From contig NZ_CP026498.1 of NCBI RefSeq assembly GCF_002953255.1, forward strand, positions 1,845,291-1,909,290: a DNA stretch of 64,000 nucleotides, written 5' to 3'. Origin of the DNA: Streptomyces sp. CB01881 (lineage in GTDB: Bacteria > Actinomycetota > Actinomycetes > Streptomycetales > Streptomycetaceae). Positions 8,218 through 15,497 of the stretch are shown here, piece by piece. The translations under genes were made by a program, and so were the position numbers. The first letter of the stretch is position 1; each line of letters begins with the position of its first letter. Below the pieces are notes generated by a model. It worked only from the letters and a program-made list of their open reading frames with translations, made no database searches and was not told the DNA's origin.

Positions 8218-9279
8218 ATGTCCAGGCCCTACCGCCACACCACCCCCGTCCCGAAGAAGTCCGCCACCGGCCGGGTCGCCGCCGTGTACGCGCAGATGGA
8301 GACCGACTTCCTGCTGGACGACGGTCCCCTGATGAGCCTCTCCCCCGCCCCCGACGTGCTGGCCGGCACCTGGGCACTGCTGCGCGAGGCCGAGATCGTC
8401 GGCACCGCCGCGCGCGCCGACAAGGAGGCCGTGGCGAGCGCCGTCTCGCTGGCCAACCGCTGCCCGTTCTGCACCGAGGCGCACGCCCTGCTCGCCCACG
8501 GCGCCGGGGACCACGACCTCGCCGAGGCCGCCCGGGCCGGCCGCACCCCGGACGACCGGCGGCACGCCGCACTCCTCGCCTGGGCGGCCGCCACCCGCTC
8601 CCCCGGCAGCCCGGACCTGGCCCGGCCGCCGTTCCCCGCCGACCACACACCCGAGTTCGTCGGGACGGCGCTGGCCACCCACTTCATCAACCGGATGGTG
8701 ACCTCGCTGCTCGACGAAGAGGCGCTGCTGCCGAGCGCACTGCGCCGCTCGCAGTACGTCCGGCGGGCCGCCGCCCTGGCCATCGGGCGCGTCGCCCGGA
8801 GCAGCCCCGAGCCCGGGGCCGGCCTGACCGTGCTCGCCGGGCCCGTCCCCGCCGGCCCCGCACCCGCCTGGGCCGGGGAGGGCCCGGTCGGCCCCGCCTA
8901 CCTGGCCCTCAGGGCCGCCGCCTCGACCGGCGGCGAACTGCTCGGCGAGGCCGGGCGGGCCGCCGTACTCGACACGGTGGCCGCCTGGGACGGCGGCCAC
9001 CCGCCGCTCGGCGGCGACCCGGCCGGGCGGGAGGTCTGCGTCGACCTCCCGCCTGCCGAACGGCCGGCCGTCCGGCTCGCACTGCTGGCCGCGCTGGCGC
9101 CGTACCGGATCACGGAGGCGGACGTGGCGGCGTGGCGCGCCGCGGCCGGGGGCGGGGGCGGGAGTGAGGAGCGCGGAGACGGCGAGCTGACCAGGGTGCT
9201 GGCGTTCGGGGCGATCACGGCCACCACGCGGGTGGAGTCCTGGATCGTCGCCGGGGCGCGCGCGGACTCCCCCGCGTAG
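8218..9279 (+). CDS. Carboxymuconolactone decarboxylase/AhpD-like protein
   Basis: A 353-residue protein with an alkylhydroperoxidase-type motif: NRCPFCTEAHALLAH carries the CxxC pair and the downstream His of AhpD-like enzymes at about residues 82-96. Members reduce peroxides or act on unknown carbonyl substrates. The protein is about twice the usual CMD length; the second half (about 200-353) shows no motif I recognise and may be a degenerate repeat. The ATG at 8218 follows AGGAGGGG. It is divergent from, and probably repressed by, the adjacent TetR protein. Confidence 0.82.
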   Translation: MSRPYRHTTPVPKKSATGRVAAVYAQMETDFLLDDGPLMSLSPAPDVLAGTWALLREAEIVGTAARADKEAVASAVSLANRCPFCTEAHALLAHGAGDHDLAEAARAGRTPDDRRHAALLAWAAATRSPGSPDLARPPFPADHTPEFVGTALATHFINRMVTSLLDEEALLPSALRRSQYVRRAAALAIGRVARSSPEPGAGLTVLAGPVPAGPAPAWAGEGPVGPAYLALRAAASTGGELLGEAGRAAVLDTVAAWDGGHPPLGGDPAGREVCVDLPPAERPAVRLALLAALAPYRITEADVAAWRAAAGGGGGSEERGDGELTRVLAFGAITATTRVESWIVAGARADSPA

Positions 9280-9290
9280 CCGGCAGCACG

Positions 9291-9341
9291 GCGCCCGCGC
9301 CGGTCGGCCGGGGCCTCCCGAGCGGGCCGGCCGCCGGGCGC
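9291..9341 (+). terminator. GC-rich hairpin after the AhpD-like gene
   Basis: GCGCCCG at 9291-9297 pairs with CGGGCGC at 9335-9341. An imperfect inner stem of GGCC-rich sequence extends it. Confidence 0.45.
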
Positions 9342-9519
9342 GGGAGCGGGAGCGGTCCGGCGGCCACCCTTCGTGGATCGCGGCCCGTCGGGGCTGTTCC
9401 GCGGAGGCGGAAGTGGACTTTACTGGTAGGGAAGGCACCCGAGCCGGCGGGCAGGCGGGTCATCGTCACCGCCGGTGGTTCAACGGTTCCGCCGTTCCCA
9501 CCCGGCAGGAGGTCATGCC

Positions 9520-10536
9520 ATGAGCCCGCCTTCGCAGCAGCAGGCCTTACCGCGCCTCGTCGTCGACAACCCGGGCCGGCTCCGGGGGCAGGTCTTCGTC
9601 CTCGCCGACCAGCCGATGCTGGTCGGCCGGGACTCCGCATGCCAGATCCATGTCGGCGAGCCCGGCGTCAGCCGGCGCCACGCCGTGGTGTGGCGGTCCG
9701 GCGGTCACACCACCGTCGAGGACCTCGCCTCCACCAACGGCACCCGGCTGAACGGCCACCCGGTCCTCGGGCAGCAGGAGGTGCACACCGGGGACGTCCT
9801 GGACTTCGGCCCGTTCGAGGTCCACTACGAGGAGCCGCGCGACAGCGGCGCCACCGTCCCCGGGGTGGGCGCGACGGGGCCGACGGCCAGCTTCCGGACC
9901 GTAGCGCCACCCCCGCCGGGGACGCCGCCCCCGCCCTGGGAGCCATCGCGGCCTCCGCCGCAACAGTCGGCGCAGCAGTCGGCACAACGGGCCGCAGCGG
10001 CCCAGCAGGCAGCTCAGCAGGCTGCGGCTCAGCGGGCAGCGGCGGGACAGCGGGCGGCTCAGCCGCCGCCGAGGGAGCAGCCACCGCCCGGGGGCGGGCC
10101 CCGCTTCGACGTGGGGCGGCAGGAGGCCGAAAACCTCAACAACGTCGCCAGGGACCAGTACAACTACGTGATGCAGGAGCGGCGGGACGGCTTCTTCCGC
10201 GAGATCGCCGCCACCCGCACCCGGGCACGGCACCTGATCCTCACCGGGTTCCTGGCCTTCGTGGTCGGCGGCGGGGTCTACGGCTGGGCGTTGGTGAGCT
10301 TCATCGTCCGGACCAACAACGCCGCGCAGTCCGGGAACCCCGACTTCACCGTGCCCGACCTGCTCGGGCCGAAGGTGGGCGGCGTGCCCGTCGGGGCCAT
10401 CGGCTTCGCCGTGGCCGCGATCGGCGTCGTCCTGCTGGTCGTCGGCATCGTCCTGCACATCGTGACCACCTCGCGGCGGCGCCGCTTCGAGGAGGACGAG
10501 TCGCGCCGCCTCAGCATGCCGCCACCACCGCGCTGA
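9520..10536 (+). CDS. FHA-domain protein with a C-terminal membrane anchor
   Basis: A 338-residue protein. The N-terminal FHA domain (about 15-105) has the phosphothreonine-binding signatures VGRDS (35-39), SRRHA (51-55) and STNGT (71-75). A Pro/Gln/Ala-rich linker (about 120-190) follows. Residues 196-219 carry FDVGRQ...NNVARDQYNYV. A basic stretch and two transmembrane helices (about 230-258 and 288-312) end the protein. The ATG at 9520 follows AGGAGG by seven bases. The next gene carries a related motif at its N terminus, which suggests the two products interact. An FHA adaptor to a Ser/Thr kinase pathway is plausible from the family; no kinase is adjacent. Confidence 0.88.
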   Translation: MSPPSQQQALPRLVVDNPGRLRGQVFVLADQPMLVGRDSACQIHVGEPGVSRRHAVVWRSGGHTTVEDLASTNGTRLNGHPVLGQQEVHTGDVLDFGPFEVHYEEPRDSGATVPGVGATGPTASFRTVAPPPPGTPPPPWEPSRPPPQQSAQQSAQRAAAAQQAAQQAAAQRAAAGQRAAQPPPREQPPPGGGPRFDVGRQEAENLNNVARDQYNYVMQERRDGFFREIAATRTRARHLILTGFLAFVVGGGVYGWALVSFIVRTNNAAQSGNPDFTVPDLLGPKVGGVPVGAIGFAVAAIGVVLLVVGIVLHIVTTSRRRRFEEDESRRLSMPPPPR

Positions 10537-10620
10537 GTGCACCGCGGCACCGGCTACGGCACCGACCGCGGCACCGGCCGGTTGGGGCCGCCGCATCGAG
10601 TCTCACCACGGGAGGCCGTC

Positions 10621-11013
10621 GTGGTCTTCAACATCGGCAACCAACAGGGCGGCGTGATCAACAACGTCGCCGGCGACCAGACCGTCCACGGCGGCCAGTC
10701 GGGCCACCTCACGGCGGACGGGCAGGACGTACGCGACCTGGTCGGCGAACTCCGGACGGCCGTCGAGCAGACGCAGCTGCCGCCGGCGGTGGCGCCCGAG
10801 GTCCGGGCCGAGCTCGACTCGCTGGACGCGGAGGTCGCCCGGCCGGAGCCGGACCGCGAGGCGGTGGCGGGCCGCCTGACCCGGATCACCCGGCTGCTCA
10901 CGTCGGCGGGCGCCCTCGTCGCCGCCGGCACCGGACTGCTCGGACCGCTCTCCGCACTGGCGGGCTGGCTGGGCACCCTGGGACAACCGATCCTGCACGC
11001 CCTCGGGGGCTGA
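10621..11013 (+). CDS. Small protein with N-terminal NNVAGDQ motif and hydrophobic C terminus
   Basis: A 130-residue protein starting at GTG 10621, with GGAGG five bases upstream. Residues 3-26 read FNIGNQQGG...NNVAGDQTVHGGQ, a Gly/Asn/Gln-rich beta-type segment. A charged helical part (about 35-95) follows, then a hydrophobic tail LLTSAGALVAAGTGLLGPL...LAGWLG. The N-terminal motif aligns with residues 196-219 of the upstream FHA protein. Short Actinobacteria proteins of this build are common but uncharacterised as far as I know. The layout resembles amyloid-signalling pairs, but that is inference. Confidence 0.75.
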   Translation: MVFNIGNQQGGVINNVAGDQTVHGGQSGHLTADGQDVRDLVGELRTAVEQTQLPPAVAPEVRAELDSLDAEVARPEPDREAVAGRLTRITRLLTSAGALVAAGTGLLGPLSALAGWLGTLGQPILHALGG

Positions 11014-11021
11014 GGCCGGGC

Positions 11022-11117
11022 GTGGAGCGGGCCAGGCCGGCCGGGCATGGGGGGTCAGGCCGGCCCGACGTGGAGCGGGCCAGGCCGGCCGGGCATGGGG
11101 GGTCAGGCCGGCCGGGC
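11022..11117. repeat. 48-bp tandem duplication
   Basis: Two copies, 11022-11069 and 11070-11117, differ only near their last bases (CCCGAC against CCGGGC). The second copy covers the last codons and the stop of the convergent Pr6Pr gene. Confidence 0.9.
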
Positions 11118-11762
11118 GTGGGCGCGGCGGCCGGTCGGCGCCGCGCCGCTGCGGGCGGCCCGGCGGTCGCCGAGGGCGTTGCCGGCCCGGAGCAGCGCCG
11201 CCCCGACCAGGACGAAGGCCCCCGTCATCAGGAAACTGGCGCCCGCCACCCGGCAGTAGCCGTTCGGGAGGGCGGGGTCGAGGAACGGGTACGGGTACCA
11301 GTCGACGAGGTAGCCGCGGACCATCGTGTAGGCGAGGTACAGGAGCGGGAAGGCCATCCAGCCGGCCGCCTGGAGCGGACGGATGCGGCGCTCCGGCGGG
11401 TCCGCCAGCCAGTCGGCGAGCACCACGGCCGGCATGAGCTGCTGCAGTACGCGACCGACCCAGGGGATCATGACGGCCTCGGGGTAGCTCGCCAGCCCCA
11501 GCCCGTAGAAGATCCCGGTGATGGTCATGCAGAGCACCACCCCGCCCCGCACCACGCCGGGCACGGGACGCCGGCTCGTCAGCCCCGCCCAGCCGCCGCG
11601 CAGCAGGACGACCACCGCGGCCATGTTGCTGAGGTTGGTGAAGTAGTGGAAGTAGTCCACCACCCCGACGACGCCGGTCGCGGCGTGGTAGCCGGCGAAG
11701 CCGAGCGCGACCGAGGAGAGGACGGCGAAGGCGATCCTGGTGGGGGCGAGCCATCGGTGCAT
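11103..11762 (-). CDS. Pr6Pr family membrane protein
   Basis: A 219-residue integral membrane protein with about six predicted helices. Features typical of the Pr6Pr/FAR-17a-like family are YFHYFTNLSNMAA in the second helix region, the loop VMIPWVGRVLQQLMP, and the PYPFLDPALPNGY loop before the last helices. The function is unknown; related eukaryotic AIG1/ADTRP proteins hydrolyse fatty-acid esters. The ATG at 11762 has GGAGAGGCGG upstream. The C terminus ends inside the 48-bp repeat. Confidence 0.85.
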   Translation of the reverse strand: MHRWLAPTRIAFAVLSSVALGFAGYHAATGVVGVVDYFHYFTNLSNMAAVVVLLRGGWAGLTSRRPVPGVVRGGVVLCMTITGIFYGLGLASYPEAVMIPWVGRVLQQLMPAVVLADWLADPPERRIRPLQAAGWMAFPLLYLAYTMVRGYLVDWYPYPFLDPALPNGYCRVAGASFLMTGAFVLVGAALLRAGNALGDRRAARSGAAPTGRRAHARPA

Positions 11763-11899
11763 CGTCGGATCCGCCTCTCCGCCGGGGCGTCGTGGTGCTG
11801 CCGGGTGCCGGGGTCTCGTACCAGCGGGTCGCCCCGGTAGCACGTCCTCAGATTCAAACCCCGGCGCGGGCATCCGGCCACCGGGCCGTCGGTGGCGGC

Positions 11900-11929
11900 G
11901 GTGTCGGTGTCGGCGTCGGCGTCGGCGTC
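11900..11929. repeat. Hexanucleotide repeat (GGYGTC)5
   Basis: Five hexamers, GGTGTC twice then GGCGTC three times, sit in the 234-bp divergent gap between the Pr6Pr and SUKH-like genes. Looser GGTGGCGG repeats continue to about 11985. Confidence 0.8.
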
Positions 11930-11996
11930 CGTGGCGGTGACGGTGGCGGGTGGCGGTGGCGGCGTCCGTGTCGGTGGCGGGCAGTAGCGTGCGGGC

Positions 11997-12527
11997 ATGA
12001 TCGAGACGACCGGTGACGACCGCACCTTCCCGCCCGCCCTGGCCGAGGTGGCCCGGGTGGAGTTCGAGTACGGCGACGACGGCGAGGGCGTCGACTTCGA
12101 GCCGTACGACACCTTCGACTCCGCCGAGGAGACGACTCACTGGATCCGGTGCTGGACCGGCAACCAGGAGCTCGACGGCGACGCCTACCGGGTGTTCGGG
12201 CAGGACGGCACGGGCGGTCTGGCCGCCCTCTGGCTGGTGCGGCCGGGGCGCCCGCTCGCGGAGCAGCCGGTGGTGTTCCTGGGTTCGGAGGGCGAGAGCG
12301 GCGTGGCCGCCGGGAGCCTCTCCGACTTCCTCTGGGTGCTGGCCGACGGCCTCGGCCCGCTGGAGGCCGCCGTCGAGGGCGAGCGGGACGCCCGCCCGGA
12401 CGCCGCCCTGGCCGAGCTCGCCGCGCGCCACGCGACCACGCCGCGCCGGCCCGCCCGCGAGATCATCGCGGAGGCGCAGGCCGAGTTCGCCACCTTCTCG
12501 GAGGACCTCGACGCCCTCTGCCGCTGA
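11997..12527 (+). CDS. SMI1/KNR4 (SUKH-like) family protein
   Basis: A 176-residue acidic cytoplasmic protein. The middle section, with RVFGQDGTGGLAALWLV, VVFLGSEGESGV and SLSDFLWVLADGLGPLEA, is the conserved core of SUKH-superfamily proteins, which include toxin-immunity proteins and general regulators. No toxin gene is adjacent, so an immunity role is not supported here. The start at ATG 11997 lacks a strong ribosome site. It ends before a hairpin shared with the convergent operon. Confidence 0.75.
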   Translation: MIETTGDDRTFPPALAEVARVEFEYGDDGEGVDFEPYDTFDSAEETTHWIRCWTGNQELDGDAYRVFGQDGTGGLAALWLVRPGRPLAEQPVVFLGSEGESGVAAGSLSDFLWVLADGLGPLEAAVEGERDARPDAALAELAARHATTPRRPAREIIAEAQAEFATFSEDLDALCR

Positions 12528-12535
12528 CCGGCCCG

Positions 12536-12597
12536 GCGGGTCCGGCGGCTCAGGCGGGGCTCAGGTGGCTCAGGCGGGTCGGACCGGCCGGACCCGC
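12536..12597. terminator. Long-range inverted repeat between convergent genes
   Basis: GCGGGTCCGGC at 12536-12546 is perfectly complementary to GCCGGACCCGC at 12587-12597. The loop holds repeats of GGCTCAGG. It could end transcription in both directions. Confidence 0.5.
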
Positions 12598-12631
12598 TGA
12601 ACCTGCTGGACCGGACCGGGCGCCCGGACGG

Positions 12632-13564
12632 TCAGGACGTCCAGGTCACGGCCAGTGCCCTCGCCGGGTTGGCCGTCAGGAGGAGCCGGGGCAGCTCGGG
12701 GCCGAACTCGCGGGCGAGGCGCGGGGCGACGGCGTTCAGGAGGTGCGTCGGGCCGGGGGCGTGCCGGGCGCTGCGGGTGGTGGTGTCGCCGCCGAGGAGG
12801 AGCTGCGGCGCGTGGCCCGCCTCCACCAGCGCGGCGATGGTGTCGAACAGGTGGTGGTCGGTGGCGTGGTGGGCGCGGGAGGGGCCATCCAGGGCGAGGT
12901 ACGCGCCGGACGCGGCGAGGTGCCGGTGCAGCCGCAGGTCGGGGAGGCGGTTGAGGTGGCCGAGGATCACCCGCTGCGGCGGCACGCCGAACCGGCCGCA
13001 GAGCAGGTCCAGGACGTCGGAGGCCGCGGTGCCGAGTTCGTGGTGGACGGCGATCGGGGCGCCGGTGGCGTGGTGGGCCTCGGCCGCGGCCTCCATCACG
13101 CGGCGGGTGTGGTCGCCGAGGCCGTGGTAGTCGCCGGCCACCTTGATGAGTCCGGCCCGGACGCCGGCGGGTGCGCCGCGCAGCCCGGTGGTCAGCTCGG
13201 CGGTGAACAGCCCGGCGAGCCCCTCGTACAGCGCGTCGAGGACGGCCGGTTCGTAGTGGACGGCCTGGTGCAGACCGGTGGCCGCGACCAGGTGGACGCC
13301 GGTCGCGCGGGAGAGGCCGGCGAGGGCGTCCCCGCCGCGCCCCATGCCGTGCGGGGTCCACTGGACGAACGCCCGGCCCCCGGCCGCCGCGAAGGCGCGC
13401 AGGACCTGCTCGGCCGCGGCCGGGTCGTCCAGCTCCTCGCCGGGGAGGCGGGGGCTCCGCAGGAAGAGGTGGTCGTGGGCGTCACAGACGCCGAGTTCGG
13501 CGGGGTCGAGGTCGCCGAGGACGGTGCGGACCGCCGCGGCGCCCGGAGTGGCGGCGGCGGTCAC
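12632..13564 (-). CDS. Phosphotriesterase-family amidohydrolase
   Basis: A 310-residue TIM-barrel metal hydrolase. Expected ligands are visible: CDAHDHLF (H30 and H32), the candidate carboxylated Lys in GLIKVAGD (about residue 143), VHHELG, GHLNR, and the Asp in LLGGDTT. Members hydrolyse lactones, esters or phosphotriesters. The GTG start overlaps the stop of the upstream CMD gene (GTGA), so translation is coupled. It is the last gene of the tetR-DUF4865-CMD-PTE operon. With two small neighbours of unclear chemistry, lactone hydrolysis is the more likely role, but this is inference. Confidence 0.85.
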   Translation of the reverse strand: MTAAATPGAAAVRTVLGDLDPAELGVCDAHDHLFLRSPRLPGEELDDPAAAEQVLRAFAAAGGRAFVQWTPHGMGRGGDALAGLSRATGVHLVAATGLHQAVHYEPAVLDALYEGLAGLFTAELTTGLRGAPAGVRAGLIKVAGDYHGLGDHTRRVMEAAAEAHHATGAPIAVHHELGTAASDVLDLLCGRFGVPPQRVILGHLNRLPDLRLHRHLAASGAYLALDGPSRAHHATDHHLFDTIAALVEAGHAPQLLLGGDTTTRSARHAPGPTHLLNAVAPRLAREFGPELPRLLLTANPARALAVTWTS

Positions 13565-13959
13565 GAGGACTCCGCGAAGGTCGTGGCGGCGACCCGCAGG
13601 CCGGCCAGCGCCTTGGGCACGCCGACATAGGGCGCCAGGTGGACCATCACCTCGGTGATCTCCTCCCGGGTGACACCGATCCGCAGGCTGTTGCGGACGT
13701 GGTCGGCGAGCTGCGGTTCGACGCCGCCGAGGGCCGTGAGGGCGGCCAGGTTGGCGATCTGGCGGTCGCGCAGGGCGAGGCCCGGCCGCTGGTAGGTGCC
13801 GCCGAAGAGGCTGGTGACGATCCAGTCGGGGAAGCCGGGCGCGAGTTCGTCCAGGCCCTTCAGGGTGGCGGCCTGCGTCTGCGGGCCGGCGAGTTCGTCC
13901 AGCAGGGCGTAGCCGGCGGCACGGTCCAGCGGGGCGGGGGTCAGCGCGGTGGAGTCCAT
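13561..13959 (-). CDS. Carboxymuconolactone decarboxylase family protein
   Basis: A 132-residue single-domain CMD protein resembling PcaC: RDRQIANLAALTALGG, then QLADHVRNSLRIGVTREEITEVMVHLAPYVG with the conserved His. It lacks the AhpD CxxC. I chose the ATG at 13959 because AAAGGA lies 12 bases upstream; a GTG at 13980 that overlaps the previous stop is possible but has no ribosome site. It is third in an operon and overlaps the phosphotriesterase gene by four bases. CMD and lactonase together suggest breakdown of a cyclic or aromatic compound. Confidence 0.85.
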   Translation of the reverse strand: MDSTALTPAPLDRAAGYALLDELAGPQTQAATLKGLDELAPGFPDWIVTSLFGGTYQRPGLALRDRQIANLAALTALGGVEPQLADHVRNSLRIGVTREEITEVMVHLAPYVGVPKALAGLRVAATTFAESS

Positions 13960-13976
13960 GGGGAGGAGCGGTCCTT

Positions 13977-14567
13977 TCACCAGTGACGGCCGGCGGGCAG
14001 CCGGTCGAGTTCGGGGTCGGCCAGGTGCAGCACCTCGTAGCGGGTGCCGGCCGGCTCGACGTCGGATTCGACCCGGGGCCCGGGGCCGGACCAGAGGACG
14101 ATGCGCAGCAGCTCCCAGCGGCCGGGGTCGACGGCGACGGCCGCCGTGTGCAGGTCGGGGTGGTCGGGCAGTGCGGCGAGGGCTGCTTCGACGGCCTCGG
14201 CCGGGTCGGTGCTCTCCGGGATGCGTTCGAGGTGGCGGACGGCGGTGACCGGGGTGCCCCGGGCGGGGCCGCGGCGCAGTCCGGTGCCGAGCCAGTGCCG
14301 GACGGCGGGGCGGCCGAAGTCCGCGCTCAGACCGCGGAACCCCGGGCCCCAGAGGAAGCTGTTCATGCCCTCCGGGGTACTCCAGAGGTAGAACGGGGCG
14401 TACTCGTTGACGGGCGACCCGGCCCGGCCGCGCTCGCGGACCAGGAAGGCCTTGAGGCCGAGGCCGGGGAAGTCGTCGAGCAGGTGCCCCTTGTCGGCGA
14501 CCCGCCTGCGGATGATCCCCATGTCGTAGTCGGCGGGGAGGCTGATCTCGTACTGCATGGCGTGCAC
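13977..14567 (-). CDS. DUF4865 family protein
   Basis: A 196-residue protein matching the DUF4865 pattern: MQYEISLPADYDMGIIRRRV at the start, then GLKAFLVRERG, NEYAPFYLW and FLWGPGF. The first part resembles a dimeric alpha/beta-barrel (monooxygenase-like) fold. The function is unknown; family members often sit beside TetR genes and small redox enzymes, as here. The GTG at 14567 has AGGAGGG six bases upstream; an internal ATG at 14558 would be too far from it. Confidence 0.85.
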   Translation of the reverse strand: MHAMQYEISLPADYDMGIIRRRVADKGHLLDDFPGLGLKAFLVRERGRAGSPVNEYAPFYLWSTPEGMNSFLWGPGFRGLSADFGRPAVRHWLGTGLRRGPARGTPVTAVRHLERIPESTDPAEAVEAALAALPDHPDLHTAAVAVDPGRWELLRIVLWSGPGPRVESDVEPAGTRYEVLHLADPELDRLPAGRHW

Positions 14568-14666
14568 GGGTGGCCCTCCTGGATCATGGCAGCCCGCTCC
14601 GGGCCGGCTGCTCCGGCCGACGTGTCAGGCTGCGTGGTGGACGTCTCGGGCTGCGCGGTGGGCGCC

Positions 14667-15233
14667 TCAAGCCGCGCGGTGGGCGGCGAGCAGGCCGAGG
14701 GCGCCGCGGACGGCCTGCTCGAACGGCTCGGCCGTGCCGGCGGCGCGGGCGAGCACGTAGCCGCCCTGGACGACGGCGACGATGGCGGCGGCGGTGTCGG
14801 CCGGGTCGGCGGCGGAGGTGAGTTCACCGGTGGCCCGGCCCTCCGCGACGACCTCGGCGAGGCGGCCGCGCAGCCAGTCGAAGATCTCCTCGACGGGCGC
14901 GCGCAGCTGCGGGTCGGCGATGACGTCCGGGTCCTGGGCCATCCGCCCCATCCGGCAGCCGCGCAGCACCTCGCGTTCGCGGTGCAGGTAGGCGGCGATC
15001 CGGTCGTAGGCGGTGCCGGGGCCGGCCAGGTCGGCCTCGGCGATGGCGCGCAGCTGCCCGGCACTGCGGCGCAGGGCGGCCGCGGCGAGGTCGGGCTTGC
15101 CGGTGAAGTGGTGGTACATGCTGCCCTGGCCGACGCCGGCGCGCTGCTGGATGGCCTTGGGGCTGGTGCCGACGTAGCCGCGTTCCCAGAGGAGTTCCTG
15201 GGTGCTCTCGATGAGGCGGTCCTGGGTTGCCAT
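14667..15233 (-). CDS. TetR-family repressor
   Basis: A 188-residue regulator whose helix-turn-helix (about residues 5-50) contains GTSPKAIQQRAGVGQGSMYHHFTGK. The C-terminal half resembles TetR_C with LRGCRMGRMAQDPDV. The ATG at 15233 is preceded by two direct-repeat operators and a weak ribosome site. It heads the operon with DUF4865, CMD and phosphotriesterase genes (99 bp to the next), so the whole operon should be autoregulated and induced by a small-molecule ligand. Confidence 0.92.
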   Translation of the reverse strand: MATQDRLIESTQELLWERGYVGTSPKAIQQRAGVGQGSMYHHFTGKPDLAAAALRRSAGQLRAIAEADLAGPGTAYDRIAAYLHREREVLRGCRMGRMAQDPDVIADPQLRAPVEEIFDWLRGRLAEVVAEGRATGELTSAADPADTAAAIVAVVQGGYVLARAAGTAEPFEQAVRGALGLLAAHRAA

Positions 15234-15242
15234 GCGGATCAC

Positions 15243-15284
15243 TGTACATACCTGTAGGTACAGATGTACATACCAGTAGGTACA
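15243..15284. promoter_or_regulatory. Two tandem TetR operators
   Basis: TGTACATACCTGTAGGTACA at 15243-15262 and TGTACATACCAGTAGGTACA at 15265-15284 differ by one base. Each is an imperfect palindrome (8 of 10 paired positions). Their 22-bp spacing is two helical turns, so two dimers would bind the same face, directly before the tetR start. Confidence 0.88.
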
Positions 15285-15311
15285 ATGTCTTCAGGGCCCG
15301 CCGGACGCAGA

Positions 15312-15346
15312 AGGGCCGTGGGCCGCCCCCCGGCGGTCCACGGCCC
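15312..15346 (-). terminator. Hairpin downstream of the LLM gene
   Basis: AGGGCCGTGGGCCGCC pairs with GGCGGTCCACGGCCCT with one mismatch around a short C-rich loop. It lies 150 bp after the minus-strand flavin monooxygenase. Confidence 0.65.
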
Positions 15347-15497
15347 TGCGTGATCACCGTCCCCCGGAACGGAGCACGGCATTCACTGCAGGACGGTGGC
15401 ACGCGTCACCTCGGGGAACCGCCCGGGCGGCGGGGCGGGCCGAAGTCCGGGCGCGGGGCTGCACATCCGGACGTCGGCCCGTCAGGGGGCCCGGCCG

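Noticed and set aside
9520..11013. Type VI or type VII secretion role for the FHA protein
   Set aside because: No secretion-system gene lies within several kilobases, and the FHA protein has its own membrane anchor.
11997..12527. Toxin-immunity role for the SUKH-like protein
   Set aside because: No toxin gene, secretion gene or immunity cluster is adjacent.
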